Shown: positions 26,079 through 35,430, numbered from the stretch's first letter. The stretch is DNA of 64,000 nucleotides from Bradyrhizobium retamae (GCF_001440415.1 NZ_LLYA01000146.1:54091-118090); one strand, 5' to 3'. The notes: a model not told the origin generated them from the sequence alone. Numbers and translations are program-made.

Positions 26079-27857
26079 ATGACGAAGCCGATCTCCGAAC
26101 GACACGCCATCAAAGCCGCAAAGAATACGCTGGTCGATCCGCGCAACGGCGATATCGAGGACGATGCCGCCAGTCCGGGACAGCGGTCGCTGCTGGCAAT
26201 CGCCGGAAGCCTGCTGGTCGAAATCAGTTTGCCGAAGCTCTTGTTCGCCTGGACGGTCTTGCTGTTGTTGCCGTCGGTGTTGCTCGGTCTGGCGCCGTTG
26301 CTGGCTTCGGCCTGGTTTTCCACCTTGTCGGAACAGCTTGCAGCGCTGACCGAAATCGGCACCGCGCTGTTACTGGCCGCGATCGTCGCGGTGGGATGGC
26401 TCGGATGGCGCCCGCTGCTTGGGATCGCCGAAATCAATTTCTGGTCGCTCAATGCACTCGCGGTGCAGCCGGGCTATGCGTTTGCGCGCGAAGCCTTGCG
26501 TCATCTGACGGAACTGATCGTAGGAAAAAACTTCACCCCTGCCGGCCGGGCGCGCTTGCGCAGCGCCAATTCGGTTGGCGCCGGCATCATGCTGTCGGCA
26601 TGCGCGGCAGTGATCGCGATACTCGCCTGGCCTGCCTCGCGTTGGGCTGGTAACTGGAGCGATCTGCTCTTGCTGCATCGGCTCGCCGTGCCCACGCTTG
26701 CGAATGCAGTTGTACTGATGGCAGGCTATCTGGCGGTCGCATCGCTGGTTTGGGGTTTTGCCGATGCCAGCATGCCTCAACCGCTAGATCTTGCCATGTT
26801 CGATACCGCCTCGGCCGAGGGCCGGACTTGGCGCGTTGCGCACCTGTCGGATATTCACGTGATCGGCGAGCAATATGGCTTTCGCATCGAAAGCGGGCGG
26901 GCTGGTCCGCGCGGCAATGGCCGGCTCAATCGAATTCTCGCGCGGCTGGCCGCCATCCACGCCAGCAATCCGCTCGATCACGTTCTGATCACGGGCGACA
27001 TGACCGACGCCGGTCGCGCCAGCGAATGGGCATTAGTCCTCGAAGCACTGGCGCGCCACCCGGAGCTTGCCGCGCGCACGATCCTGTTGCCGGGCAATCA
27101 CGACGTCAACATCGTCGACCGCGCCAATCCGGCTAGGCTCGACCTGCCGTCCAGCATCGGCAAGCGGCTGCGGCAGATCCGGACGCTGTCGGCGATGGCG
27201 GCCGTGCAGGGCGAACGGGTGCACGTCGTCGATGCCAAGGGAAGACCGGCCGCTACGTTGCAACAGGCGCTGGCACTGCACCGCGACGCGATCGTGGCCG
27301 TTGCGGAGTCTGGAGGTTTGCGCCGTGTCGCCGCGCTGCGCAGCCTCTTCGACGACCAGTTTCCGATGATCCTGCCGCCGGAGCCGGCAGATGGCCTCGG
27401 AATAGCTATCCTGAACTCGAATGCAAAGACCCACTTTTCCTTCACCAACGCGCTCGGACTGGTATCCGTCGAACAGGCGCATCGCCTCGAGGCAGCTATC
27501 GGATATTTTCCGCGGGCGCGCTGGATCGTCGCATTGCACCACCACCTGGCGGAATATCCCATGCCGGTGAAAGCATTTTCCGAGCGCATCGGGACAGCGC
27601 TGATCAACGGCAGTTGGTTCGTCCGCAGATTGGAAGCGCTGGGAGATCGCGCCGTCGTGATGCATGGCCACCGTCATATCGACTGGATCGGCGCATGCGG
27701 CGGGCTAAAAATCATCTCCGCTCCGTCGCCTGTGATGGGTGCGACCGACGCTGCGGCGACGTACTTCTATATTCATTCGCTGACGGCCGGCCATGATGGC
27801 CGGCTGGGCCTGTTGCCGCCCGAGCGGGTAGAGATCGAAGGCGAGACAGCCGACTAG
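26079..27857 (+). CDS. Membrane-anchored calcineurin-type metallophosphoesterase
   Basis: A 592-residue protein with about four TM helices in the first 230 residues (about 55-77, 92-112, 168-186, 208-228) and a C-terminal two-metal phosphoesterase domain. Metal ligands are seen in SDIHV (D258, H260), TGDMTD, GNHDVN, LHHHLAEY and GHRHID. The soluble domain follows TM4, but the side of the membrane it faces is not certain. The family includes phosphodiesterases and lipid or nucleotide pyrophosphatases; the substrate is not evident. It starts 38 bases after the AbgT gene and probably shares its transcript; its stop overlaps the end of the convergent AI-2E gene by 3 bases. Confidence 0.8.
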   Translation: MTKPISERHAIKAAKNTLVDPRNGDIEDDAASPGQRSLLAIAGSLLVEISLPKLLFAWTVLLLLPSVLLGLAPLLASAWFSTLSEQLAALTEIGTALLLAAIVAVGWLGWRPLLGIAEINFWSLNALAVQPGYAFAREALRHLTELIVGKNFTPAGRARLRSANSVGAGIMLSACAAVIAILAWPASRWAGNWSDLLLLHRLAVPTLANAVVLMAGYLAVASLVWGFADASMPQPLDLAMFDTASAEGRTWRVAHLSDIHVIGEQYGFRIESGRAGPRGNGRLNRILARLAAIHASNPLDHVLITGDMTDAGRASEWALVLEALARHPELAARTILLPGNHDVNIVDRANPARLDLPSSIGKRLRQIRTLSAMAAVQGERVHVVDAKGRPAATLQQALALHRDAIVAVAESGGLRRVAALRSLFDDQFPMILPPEPADGLGIAILNSNAKTHFSFTNALGLVSVEQAHRLEAAIGYFPRARWIVALHHHLAEYPMPVKAFSERIGTALINGSWFVRRLEALGDRAVVMHGHRHIDWIGACGGLKIISAPSPVMGATDAAATYFYIHSLTAGHDGRLGLLPPERVEIEGETAD

Positions 27858-28888
27858 AGCTTGCCGGGTTTCTCCGGCTCCGGTCCGCCGAGCAGATCAG
27901 CAATCCAGCGACTCGACGGATGCTGGGCACAGAAGGTGAGTGTGGCGAGCGCGATGGGCACGCCGATGAAGGTCCCGAACAGGCCCCACAGGAACGTCCA
28001 GAAGAAGATCGCAAATAGGACCACCACCGGCGAGATCGACAACAGGCTGCCGGCCACCCGCGGCTCGATGTAGCTGCCGACCGCGAATTGAATGATGTTC
28101 AGGCACACGAATACGCCGAGCACCGCCGGCCAGGTCTCGAACTGCGTCATCGCCAACAGGGTTGGAAACAGCGTCGCAACGAACGGGCCGATGAACGGGA
28201 TATAGTTCAGCACGAACGCGATCACGCCCCATTCGAGCGCGAATGGCAGCCCGGTAATCCAGGCGAAGCTGCCAACCAGCAGGCCGGTGACCGCGCTCAT
28301 CTGCGTCCGCACCAAAAGGTACTTTCGGAATTTCGCCGCGGTCGCTTCGCTGCCGTCGAGCAGCACGCGTGCTGCAGTACGGTTATCCAGCCGTTCGATG
28401 TTTCGCCTGATACTCTCGACTTCGAGAAGCCCCAGCATGACGTAAACCAGCGCAATCACCCAGAAGCTGAGTGTCGTGTTCACCCGTCCGGTGACATATT
28501 GCGTGGCGCGCAGCAGCCAGCCTACGTTGAAATGTTCGGCCCAAAGGCCCGCAACGGACACGCCGTGGCCGTCCAGCCAATCTACCGTCGCCGCATAAAG
28601 GGCCTGGTACCGCGCCAGGTCGGCGAGCAGTGATTGCCCAACCCGACCAAATCCCCAGGCTGCGAGCGAGGCGAAGCCGAGGCAGACTGCCACGGTGGCG
28701 ACAATGGTGATCGCGAGCGCGGCAAGTTTTGGCATCCAGGACTGCAACTGTTTCTGGATCGGCCACACAATCGCAATGATAAACAATGCCGCCGCAAGCG
28801 GCGCGAACACACTGCTCGCCTGAGCCAGCGCCGCCGTGACCAACACGGCCGCGATAATTCCTGTGGTGGTCTTTAGTCCGAAGCCCAT
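27854..28888 (-). CDS. AI-2E family transporter (PerM/TqsA-like)
   Basis: A 344-residue protein with about eight TM helices. The family pattern is visible: an N-terminal helix pair, a long amphipathic region (about 90-150), then TM segments with GLPFALEWGVIAFVLNYIPF, IGPFVATLFPTLLA and the C-terminal WTFLWGLFGTFIGVPIALA. Members export autoinducer-2 or act as Na+/H+ antiporters, so substrate is open. It converges on the metallophosphoesterase gene and is divergent from the caspase-like gene. Confidence 0.85.
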   Translation of the reverse strand: MGFGLKTTTGIIAAVLVTAALAQASSVFAPLAAALFIIAIVWPIQKQLQSWMPKLAALAITIVATVAVCLGFASLAAWGFGRVGQSLLADLARYQALYAATVDWLDGHGVSVAGLWAEHFNVGWLLRATQYVTGRVNTTLSFWVIALVYVMLGLLEVESIRRNIERLDNRTAARVLLDGSEATAAKFRKYLLVRTQMSAVTGLLVGSFAWITGLPFALEWGVIAFVLNYIPFIGPFVATLFPTLLAMTQFETWPAVLGVFVCLNIIQFAVGSYIEPRVAGSLLSISPVVVLFAIFFWTFLWGLFGTFIGVPIALATLTFCAQHPSSRWIADLLGGPEPEKPGKL

Positions 28889-29060
28889 TTCGGGTTCCTC
28901 CGACCGTGGAGCAACCCGAGATTGTCAGCGGCATCGTGCGGCGGCAAGCATGGAAGTGCCGCGCGCTGCAACCGTGACCGCGGTCACGTACGACAGCCCG
29001 CACCCGGCTTAGCGTCCCAGCAGCAAATCTCGCAACGAGGTCTCGCCTGAGGAGGCAGCC

Positions 29061-30737
29061 ATGTCCCGCTTTAAGTCATTGCTATTGGGTGCCGGCCTGC
29101 TGGCAGGCCTGTTCGGCTTCTCTGGTGCGGCGTTGGCCGAAGCCCCGAACGTCGACATCCGCAACGGCATGCAAAGCCCGCCCGCCGACCAGCGCGTCGC
29201 GCTGGTGATCGGCAATTCGAATTACCAGATCGCGCCAAAGCTCGCCAATCCTGGCAACGACGCGCAGTCGATGGCGCAGCTTTTGAACTCCGCCGGCTTC
29301 GAGGTCACCCAGGCCACCGACCTGACGCGCAGCGACATGGTCAAGGTCGTGCAAGACTTCTCCGCCAGGGTCGCCGAGCGCGGCCCCGGCACCGTCGCCA
29401 TGATCTATTATGCTGGTCACGGCGTGCAGGTGGCAGGCGAGAACTATCTGCTTCCGGTCGATGCGAAGATCGCTTCGCCGTCCGATCTTGACAGCAATTC
29501 GGTCCGGCTGGTCGATGTAATGGGCACGCTGGAATCGATCCCGAGCCGGATGCGCATCGTGGTGCTCGATGCCTGCCGCAACAATCCGTTCCCCGAGATC
29601 AACGACGCCGGACGGGGCTTGGCAATCGTCGATGCGCCCCGAGGCTCGATCGTCGGCTACTCGACCGCGCCGGGCATGGAAGCGCAGGACGGCGACGGCA
29701 ACCACAGCCCGTATACATCGGCTTTCCTGAATGTCGCACGCGAGCCGAACCTGCCGATCGAGCAATTGTTCAAGCGCGTCCGGCTCGAAGTGAACAACAC
29801 CACCTCCGGAAAGCAGACACCGTGGGAAAGTTCGTCGCTAACCTCCGACTTCTATTTCTTCGGCGATACCGCGGTCGCCGCGAGCCGCGCGCCGGATCGC
29901 CGCCCGATCATCGAGGCAGCGTCGAATCTGCCGTCGCGTTCGGTGCGCCAGGCTTACGACTACGTGCTCTCGGAAGGCTCGCCCGAGTACTATGAGGAGT
30001 TCATCCGCCTTTACCCGCACGATCCGCTGTGCGACCACATCCGTCTGCTGCTCGGCAATCTGCGGATGGCGACGGCGTGGCACAAAGCGGTGGTCGCCAA
30101 CTCGCCGTTCGCCTACAAAACGTTCCATGACAATTATTCCAACAGCCCCTACGCCAAGTCCGCGCTGAAGCTGCAGGTCGCACCGAAGGCCGTGCCCTTG
30201 ATGCAGTTCACGCACCTGGCGAAGCAGTCTCCGACGTTCAAGCCGGGCAACATCGGCAATTCACCCATCCTCGGCATCTCCAAGCACAATCTTGGTGCCC
30301 AGGCCCACATGCCAGTGCCTTCCAAGATCATCACGCTACCTGCCAAGGGCATGGCAACGAAAAACCCGATCAATGGCATCAACAACGGCAACACGGGCAA
30401 GGTCACGACCCTGCCTGGCAAGCTCACTGGCAACAGTAATGGCATTGGCGGAAAGGCCACGACCTTGCCGGGCAAGATCAACCCGATCCCTGTCAATGCC
30501 AGCAACAACAGCAGCAAGGTCGGCAAGGTCACGACCTTGCCGCCCCGGATTCATAACAACCCGATACGGGTCACCAAACCCATCACGACCAGGCCCATGA
30601 TGACTAGGCCCATGATGACCACCGCGCCGCGTCGGGTCAGCGGCGGCATGGGCGGCGGAGGTTTCAGCCAGCGCTTCGCCTCAAGCCCGTCCCGCAGCTC
30701 GTTCGGCGGGTCATTCGGCGGCGGCTTCAGGCGCTGA
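29061..30737 (+). CDS. Exported caspase-like (peptidase C14) protein with C-terminal TLPGK repeats
   Basis: A 558-residue protein with a signal peptide (cut after ALA at 26). Residues 43-275 form a caspase/metacaspase domain starting RVALVIGNSNYQ, with catalytic H120 (YYAGHG) and C172 (LDACRNNP). A middle segment (about 290-370) with SEYYEEFIRLYPHDPLCDH-like text resembles a TPR-type helical repeat region. The C-terminal 150 residues are basic low complexity with the motif K-x-[IT]TLPxK four times, then methionine/threonine repeats and a glycine-serine-phenylalanine end. Bacterial caspase-like proteins are implicated in proteolysis and programmed death; this one is predicted to act in the periplasm or outside. 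A GAGGAGG site precedes the ATG and a terminator follows. Confidence 0.85.
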   Translation: MSRFKSLLLGAGLLAGLFGFSGAALAEAPNVDIRNGMQSPPADQRVALVIGNSNYQIAPKLANPGNDAQSMAQLLNSAGFEVTQATDLTRSDMVKVVQDFSARVAERGPGTVAMIYYAGHGVQVAGENYLLPVDAKIASPSDLDSNSVRLVDVMGTLESIPSRMRIVVLDACRNNPFPEINDAGRGLAIVDAPRGSIVGYSTAPGMEAQDGDGNHSPYTSAFLNVAREPNLPIEQLFKRVRLEVNNTTSGKQTPWESSSLTSDFYFFGDTAVAASRAPDRRPIIEAASNLPSRSVRQAYDYVLSEGSPEYYEEFIRLYPHDPLCDHIRLLLGNLRMATAWHKAVVANSPFAYKTFHDNYSNSPYAKSALKLQVAPKAVPLMQFTHLAKQSPTFKPGNIGNSPILGISKHNLGAQAHMPVPSKIITLPAKGMATKNPINGINNGNTGKVTTLPGKLTGNSNGIGGKATTLPGKINPIPVNASNNSSKVGKVTTLPPRIHNNPIRVTKPITTRPMMTRPMMTTAPRRVSGGMGGGGFSQRFASSPSRSSFGGSFGGGFRR

Positions 30738-30760
30738 ACAAGGATATCCGGGCAACAAAA

Positions 30761-30790
30761 AAGCGGGCAGCGCACATGCTCTGCCCGCTT
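30761..30790. terminator. Bidirectional terminator between caspase-like gene and threonine dehydratase
   Basis: A perfect 10-base stem AAGCGGGCAG / CTGCCCGCTT with a 10-base loop. On the minus strand it is followed by TTTTTTG, and on the plus strand by CCGTTT, so it chiefly ends the minus-strand gene but can serve both convergent genes. Confidence 0.82.
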
Positions 30791-30808
30791 CCGTTTAAGA
30801 TGTGATGA

Positions 30809-31798
30809 TCAGGCGACCAGTTTGGCGAACAGGTCCGCGTCGACATTGCCACCGGAAAGCACGATTACGACGTTCTTTCCCCTGGCATCGATGCGACCGG
30901 CCAACAGTGCGGCGAGGCCGACAGCCCCGCCGGGCTCGACCACCAGCTTCAATTCCCGGTAGGCATATGCCACCGCCGCGCCGACTTCCTCGTCGGATGC
31001 GGTCACGCCGTTCGCGAGCAGCTTGCTGTTGATCGAGAAGGTGAGTTCGCCCGGCATCGCCGCCATCAGCGCATCGCAGATGGTGCGGCCGGCGGCGTGA
31101 TGGGCCTCGCGATGGCCGGCGCGGAGCGACAGACCGTGATCGTCATAGTCCTTGGGCTCGGCGACAATCACCTGCGCTTGCGGAAATTTTGCCTTCACGG
31201 CCGTCGCGACGCCGGCGATCAGCCCGCCGCCGGAGGCCGGCGCTACCACGATATCGGGCACGAGCCCGAGCGCTGTCATGTCCTCGGCGATTTCGCGGCC
31301 CGCAGTGCCCTGCCCTGCAATGACGAAGGGATCGTCATACGGCCGGACCAGTGTCGCACCGCGTTTGCCGGCGATGCCGTTGGCGATCGCTTCGCGGTCC
31401 TCCTTGTCGCGGTCGTAGAGCACCACCTCCGCGCCATAGCCCTTGGTGCGCTCGCGCTTGGTGATAGGCGAGTCCGCCGGCATCACGATGGTGGCCTGCA
31501 TGTTGAGGATCTGCGCCGCCGCCGCCACGCCCTGGGCGTGGTTTCCGGAAGAGAAGGCGACCACCCCGCCGCCGCGCTTGTCCTGCGGGATCGAGGCCAG
31601 CTTGTTGAAGGCGCCGCGGAACTTGAACGATCCGGTCCGCTGCAGCATTTCGGGCTTCAGAAAGACCTTGGTCCCGACGCGCTCGTTGAGAACGGGGAAC
31701 GACAACAGCGGCGTCCGCACCGCGAACGGGCCAACTACGCGCGCCGCCGCATCGATATCTGCAGCACCGACCGGTGCCGTTGAGGCTTTTTCCGTCAT
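30809..31798 (-). CDS. Threonine/serine dehydratase, PLP-dependent
   Basis: A 329-residue fold-type II PLP enzyme that deaminates L-threonine to 2-oxobutanoate. The PLP lysine is in RTGSFKFRGAFNKL, followed by AFSSGNHAQGVA, the phosphate-binding loop ASGGGLIAG and the C-terminal VIVLSGGNVD. It lacks the C-terminal ACT-like regulatory domain of biosynthetic IlvA (about 510 residues), so it resembles the short catabolic TdcB/serine racemase group and should not show isoleucine feedback. The ATG at 31798 begins the conserved sequence; the frame extends to 31990 without family similarity. Confidence 0.88.
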   Translation of the reverse strand: MTEKASTAPVGAADIDAAARVVGPFAVRTPLLSFPVLNERVGTKVFLKPEMLQRTGSFKFRGAFNKLASIPQDKRGGGVVAFSSGNHAQGVAAAAQILNMQATIVMPADSPITKRERTKGYGAEVVLYDRDKEDREAIANGIAGKRGATLVRPYDDPFVIAGQGTAGREIAEDMTALGLVPDIVVAPASGGGLIAGVATAVKAKFPQAQVIVAEPKDYDDHGLSLRAGHREAHHAAGRTICDALMAAMPGELTFSINSKLLANGVTASDEEVGAAVAYAYRELKLVVEPGGAVGLAALLAGRIDARGKNVVIVLSGGNVDADLFAKLVA

Positions 31799-31851
31799 GC
31801 GCACTTTGTATCGCGCAAGCGGACCGGCGGGCAATACAGATTCAGGTGATA

Positions 31852-32910
31852 TCAGGCGGCGAAATGCGGGTCCTCCGCCACAAATTCGGCCAGCTCGCCT
31901 TCCGGCTGCGGAGGACCAAGATTGAGGGCATGATGGACAAAAACCCGCGCCGAGGCCTGCCAGGTGTGGGCGGCGGCAAATTCCACGCATTCTTTCCGCG
32001 AAATCTGCAGCGCCTCCAGGCAGGCCGCGCGCAAATCCTCGTTCAGCACGCCAACCGGCGCCGAGCCGATCACGTCGCGGGGACCGTTGACCGGAAAAGC
32101 CGCAACCGGCAGGCCGCTGGCCAGCGCTTCCAGCAGCACCAAGCCAAACGTGTCGGTCTTGCTGGGAAACACGAAAACATCGGCCGCCGCATAGATTTCG
32201 GCCAGTTCCTCGCCATGCCGCGCGCCGAGGAACACGGCGTCAGGATATTTGCCCTCCAGCGACATCCGGGCCGGCCCATCGCCGACGACGAGCTTGGTGC
32301 CGGGCAGATCGAGATCGAGGAAGGCTTCGAGATTCTTCTCTACCGCGACACGGCCGACGCTGAGATATACCGGCATCGGCATGCAGAGATCGGCGCTGCG
32401 CGGATGGAATAGCGAGGTATCGACGCCGCGCGACCATAGTACCACGTTGCGAAAGCCACGCAGGCGCAGCTCAGCCGCCAGCGCCGGCGTCGCCGCCATC
32501 ACTGCCCGGCTCGGCCGGTGGAAGGCACGTAGCGCCCACCAAACCCAGGATTCCGGAATCGGCGAGCGCGCCGAGACATATTCCGGAAACCGGGTGTGAA
32601 AGCTCGTGGTGAACGGCAGGCCGCGCTTGCGGCAATAGCGCCGCACCAACAGCCCAATCGGCCCCTCGGTCGCGATATGTATGCTGTCGGGCCTTGCCGC
32701 TTCGATCAGTTGTGCGATCTTGCCGGGAAGCGGCAGAGCCAGCCGCAGGTCGGGATAGCTCGGCATCGCAAAGGTGCGAAACGATTGCGGCGTGAGAAAA
32801 CTCACCTCGATGCCAAGCCCCGTGGCCGCCTCCGCCATCGCGGTCAGCGTCCGCACCACCCCGTTGACCTGGGGTTGCCACGCATCGGTCGCGACGAGGA
32901 TATGCGTCAT
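31852..32910 (-). CDS. Glycosyltransferase family 4 (GT-B fold)
   Basis: A 352-residue cytoplasmic transferase. The N-terminus MTHILVATDAWQPQVNGVVR is typical of GT4 alpha-mannosyl/glucosyl transferases such as MgtA, which transfer sugars to lipids. The acceptor side has the FTTSFHTRFPEY block, and the donor side has WSRGVDTSLFHP and the E-x7-E region KTDTFGLVLLEALASG. Its ATG overlaps the stop of the LpxH-like gene by four bases (ATGA), so the two proteins probably act in one pathway, likely glycolipid or lipid A decoration. Donor and acceptor are not known. Confidence 0.85.
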   Translation of the reverse strand: MTHILVATDAWQPQVNGVVRTLTAMAEAATGLGIEVSFLTPQSFRTFAMPSYPDLRLALPLPGKIAQLIEAARPDSIHIATEGPIGLLVRRYCRKRGLPFTTSFHTRFPEYVSARSPIPESWVWWALRAFHRPSRAVMAATPALAAELRLRGFRNVVLWSRGVDTSLFHPRSADLCMPMPVYLSVGRVAVEKNLEAFLDLDLPGTKLVVGDGPARMSLEGKYPDAVFLGARHGEELAEIYAAADVFVFPSKTDTFGLVLLEALASGLPVAAFPVNGPRDVIGSAPVGVLNEDLRAACLEALQISRKECVEFAAAHTWQASARVFVHHALNLGPPQPEGELAEFVAEDPHFAA

Positions 32911-33719
32911 GCGGCGCGCGCCGCGACGCGGGGAACGGGCACCGCCCTCCGCTGCGGATCGGTCCAGGTGATGATCTCGAACCGGCCGTCCTCGTGCTCG
33001 GCGAGCGCGGTGCAGCTTTCCACCCAGTCGCCGCAATTCATGTAGCGAATGCCGTGCTCGTCGCGGATGGTGGCGTAGTGGATGTGGCCGCAGATCACGC
33101 CGTCGGCGCCGTGCCGCCGCGCCTCGCCGGCCAGCGTCTGTTCAAACGCGCCGATGTAGTTGACGGCGTTCTTGACCTTCAGCTTCGCCCATTGCGATAG
33201 CGACCAATAGGGCACGCCGAACATGCGGCGGAAGAAGTTGACGAGGCGATTCATCTGAATGGCGAAGTCGTAGGCCTTGTCGCCGAGATGGGCGAGCCAG
33301 CGCGCGTTCTGCACCACGAGATCGAAGATGTCGCCGTGGATGATGAGATAGCGCTTGCCGTCGACGCCGGTGTGGATGGTGTTTTCCACCACGTCGATGC
33401 CGCCGAAATGCGTACCGTAGTAGTTGCGCAGGAACTCGTCGTGATTGCCCGGCACGTAGATGACTTTGGCGCCCTTGCGCGCCTTGCGCAGCATCTTCTG
33501 CACGAAATCGTTATGCGATTGCGGCCAGTACCAGCTCGACTTCAGCGCCCAGCCATCGACGATATCACCGACGAGATAGATGGTGTCGGCGTCGTGGCTT
33601 TTGAGGAAGTCCAGCAAACGGTCGGCTTGCGAGCCGCGGGCTCCGAGATGGACGTCGGAGATGAACAAGGTACGAAAGCGCCGTTCGGGGCTCTCTTCAC
33701 TCAGGGAGTCACTGCCCAT
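32907..33719 (-). CDS. LpxH-like UDP-2,3-diacylglucosamine diphosphatase family phosphoesterase
   Basis: A 270-residue two-metal phosphoesterase. Metal-binding motifs are FISDVHLGARG, LVGDIVDGW, VPGNHDEFL, IIHGDIFD and ICGHIHYATI, in the order seen in the LpxH family, which cuts UDP-2,3-diacylglucosamine to lipid X. Alphaproteobacteria usually use LpxI for that step, so this paralogue could have a different lipid pyrophosphate substrate. It is the first gene of a pair with the overlapping glycosyltransferase. Confidence 0.82.
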   Translation of the reverse strand: MGSDSLSEESPERRFRTLFISDVHLGARGSQADRLLDFLKSHDADTIYLVGDIVDGWALKSSWYWPQSHNDFVQKMLRKARKGAKVIYVPGNHDEFLRNYYGTHFGGIDVVENTIHTGVDGKRYLIIHGDIFDLVVQNARWLAHLGDKAYDFAIQMNRLVNFFRRMFGVPYWSLSQWAKLKVKNAVNYIGAFEQTLAGEARRHGADGVICGHIHYATIRDEHGIRYMNCGDWVESCTALAEHEDGRFEIITWTDPQRRAVPVPRVAARAA

Positions 33720-33867
33720 ATCTGTGCACCTACCAGATTTCTGTGACAGGGCGATGACTGTTCACGCGACCTATAGCCCCACGAGAATCAAAATGCCGCC
33801 CTTGGCTCTCGCGGATAGCAGCGCGATGCGACAGGCAAGCGACACGGCCTCCGCAACATCTTCTCGT

Positions 33868-33993
33868 CGTCCCTGCGAACGCATGCGAACGCAGGGACCT
33901 ATAACCACCGATGCTTACTGTTGGAGAAGATAACGAGCCGCTTGCTTCAATTGACAAGCCGCGGCGTATGGTCCTTGCGTTCGCAGGGATGAC
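33868..33993. repeat. Dispersed repeat with CCCTGCGAACGC / GCGTTCGCAGGG ends
   Basis: The left end CGTCCCTGCGAACGC (33868) and right end GCGTTCGCAGGGATGAC (up to 33993) are inverted; a partial internal copy GCGAACGCAGGGACC adds a small hairpin (33886-33899). Ends of this type are common at dispersed non-coding repeats in Bradyrhizobium. The element fills the gap between the LpxH-like gene and thiD. Confidence 0.6.
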
Positions 33994-34000
33994 AGTTCAG

Positions 34001-34801
34001 CTAGTAAAACTTATGAAAATGGTGGATCGGGCCGTGACCGCGGCCGACGCTGAAGCGATCTGCCGCCGCAATCGCAGCGCTGACCCACGCCTTGGCGTTA
34101 CGCACGGCGGTTTCCATGCCCCCGCCCTTCGCGAGCTCCGCTGCAATCGCTGAGGACAATGAGCAGCCGGTGCCATGGGTATTTTTCGTCGCAATGCGCG
34201 GCGCGGCCAGCGCGATGGTGCCGCTCGTGCCGATCAGATAGTCGACGCAGTCGGCGCCCTCCCCGTGGCCGCCCTTGATCAGCACCGCCTTGCAGCCCAT
34301 GGCCAGCAATCGCCTGCCCTGGCTTTCGACGGCGGCCTCACCCGCAGCCACCGGTTCGTCGAGCAGCGCGGCGGCCTCAGGCAAATTGGGCGTAATGACC
34401 GAAGCAAGCGGAATGAGTTTTGTCCTGAGCGACTCGACCGCTTCTGCAGCCAGCAGTCGATCGCCGGAGGTTGCGACCATCACGGGATCGAGCACGACAT
34501 GCTGCGGCGACCAGCGCTTGAGACCGGCGACGATGGCGTCGATAACCGATGGCTGCGCCACCATGCCGATCTTGACCGCTCCGACGTCCAGATCGGAAAA
34601 CACCGCATCGATCTGCGCGGTCACGAAGTCCGCCGGCACCTGATGGATGCCGCTGACGCCTTCGGTATTCTGTGCGGTCAGCGCCGTGATGACGGAGGCG
34701 CCGTAGACGCCGAGCGCGGCAAACGTCTTCAGGTCGGCCTGGATACCGGCGCCGCCAGAGGAATCGGAGCCGGCGATGGTCAGCGCGATCGGCGCCGTCA
34801 T
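34001..34801 (-). CDS. thiD: Hydroxymethylpyrimidine/phosphomethylpyrimidine kinase
   Basis: A 266-residue ribokinase-fold enzyme of thiamine synthesis that phosphorylates HMP and HMP-phosphate. Diagnostic blocks are the N-terminal [50 protein letters not shown], the ATP-site [14 protein letters not shown] and the catalytic anion-hole [15 protein letters not shown]. Length is normal. The start is the ATG at 34801. No thiamine-responsive riboswitch consensus was seen in the 130-base upstream gap, and no other thi gene is near. Confidence 0.95.
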   Translation of the reverse strand: MTAPIALTIAGSDSSGGAGIQADLKTFAALGVYGASVITALTAQNTEGVSGIHQVPADFVTAQIDAVFSDLDVGAVKIGMVAQPSVIDAIVAGLKRWSPQHVVLDPVMVATSGDRLLAAEAVESLRTKLIPLASVITPNLPEAAALLDEPVAAGEAAVESQGRRLLAMGCKAVLIKGGHGEGADCVDYLIGTSGTIALAAPRIATKNTHGTGCSLSSAIAAELAKGGGMETAVRNAKAWVSAAIAAADRFSVGRGHGPIHHFHKFY

Positions 34802-34933
34802 CGCAAACCTCGTGCAAGTCGTCGGTTGAAGGCCATGGAATGTCCTATCGCGCCGTCGCATGGGCAGCAAGCTGGCTTGCCATTATCAGCGGTTTTTGGC
34901 CTAGTGGGACCAACCAATTCGGAGACGACAGCG

Positions 34934-35179
34934 ATGGTTCCCTTCTTCGTCCAGTTCAAATGCAAACTCGGCCAATCCTATGCCGTCGCCAATGCGCTCG
35001 CGGAGGCCGAGATCGCCTCGGAGATCTATTCCACTGCCGGCGATTACGATCTGCTGGTCAAGTTCTACGTCGATAAGGACACCGACATCGGCCATTTCGT
35101 CAACGAGAAGGTGCAGGTGATTCCAGGGATCCAGGACACCCACACCATCATCACCTTCAAGGCGTTCGGCGCGGGTTAG
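34934..35179 (+). CDS. Stand-alone Lrp/AsnC ligand-binding (RAM) domain protein
   Basis: An 81-residue protein made only of the regulator-of-amino-acid-metabolism fold, with no helix-turn-helix. The conserved core VANALAEAEIASEIYSTAGD and YDLLVKFYVDKDTDIG, then IPGIQDTHTIITFKAF, is typical. Stand-alone RAM proteins form decamer or octamer rings that bind amino acids and can modulate Lrp partners. It is divergent from thiD. Confidence 0.88.
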   Translation: MVPFFVQFKCKLGQSYAVANALAEAEIASEIYSTAGDYDLLVKFYVDKDTDIGHFVNEKVQVIPGIQDTHTIITFKAFGAG

Positions 35180-35288
35180 GCATCGGCCCGCCTTCCCGCC
35201 TCTATCCTCGCCCGGCGGATGGCTGGAGGTTTAGGCGCGCCGCCGCTTCAGCCTACGCCCGATCGCGGGGCTTCTCACCGCAACGGAG

Positions 35289-35323
35289 GGTTAACGACGT
35301 TAACCATGGCATGCTTTTGCCAT
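35289..35323. promoter_or_regulatory. Two adjacent perfect palindromes upstream of the J-domain gene
   Basis: GGTTAAC-GAC-GTTAACC (35289-35305) abuts ATGGCA-TGCTTT-TGCCAT (35306-35323). Both are perfect and lie about 110 bases before the J-domain start, in an otherwise featureless 250-base gap. They look like operator sites; no regulator is adjacent. Confidence 0.5.
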
Positions 35324-35430
35324 ATGAGGATCATCCTACCGCCTTGATATTTTTGATTAACTAGGGCGTCGTCAATCGGAAGCTCCGCGGCGGGGACATT
35401 CCGAGGGGGGAAACAGTCGCGAGTACCACC

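Noticed and set aside
34802..34933. TPP riboswitch ahead of thiD
   Set aside because: No CUGAGA or ACCUGA-like thi-box text is present on the minus strand.
35289..35305. CtrA site in GGTTAACGACGTTAACC
   Set aside because: The spacing is TTAA-N5-TTAA, not N7, so it was kept only as an unassigned palindrome.
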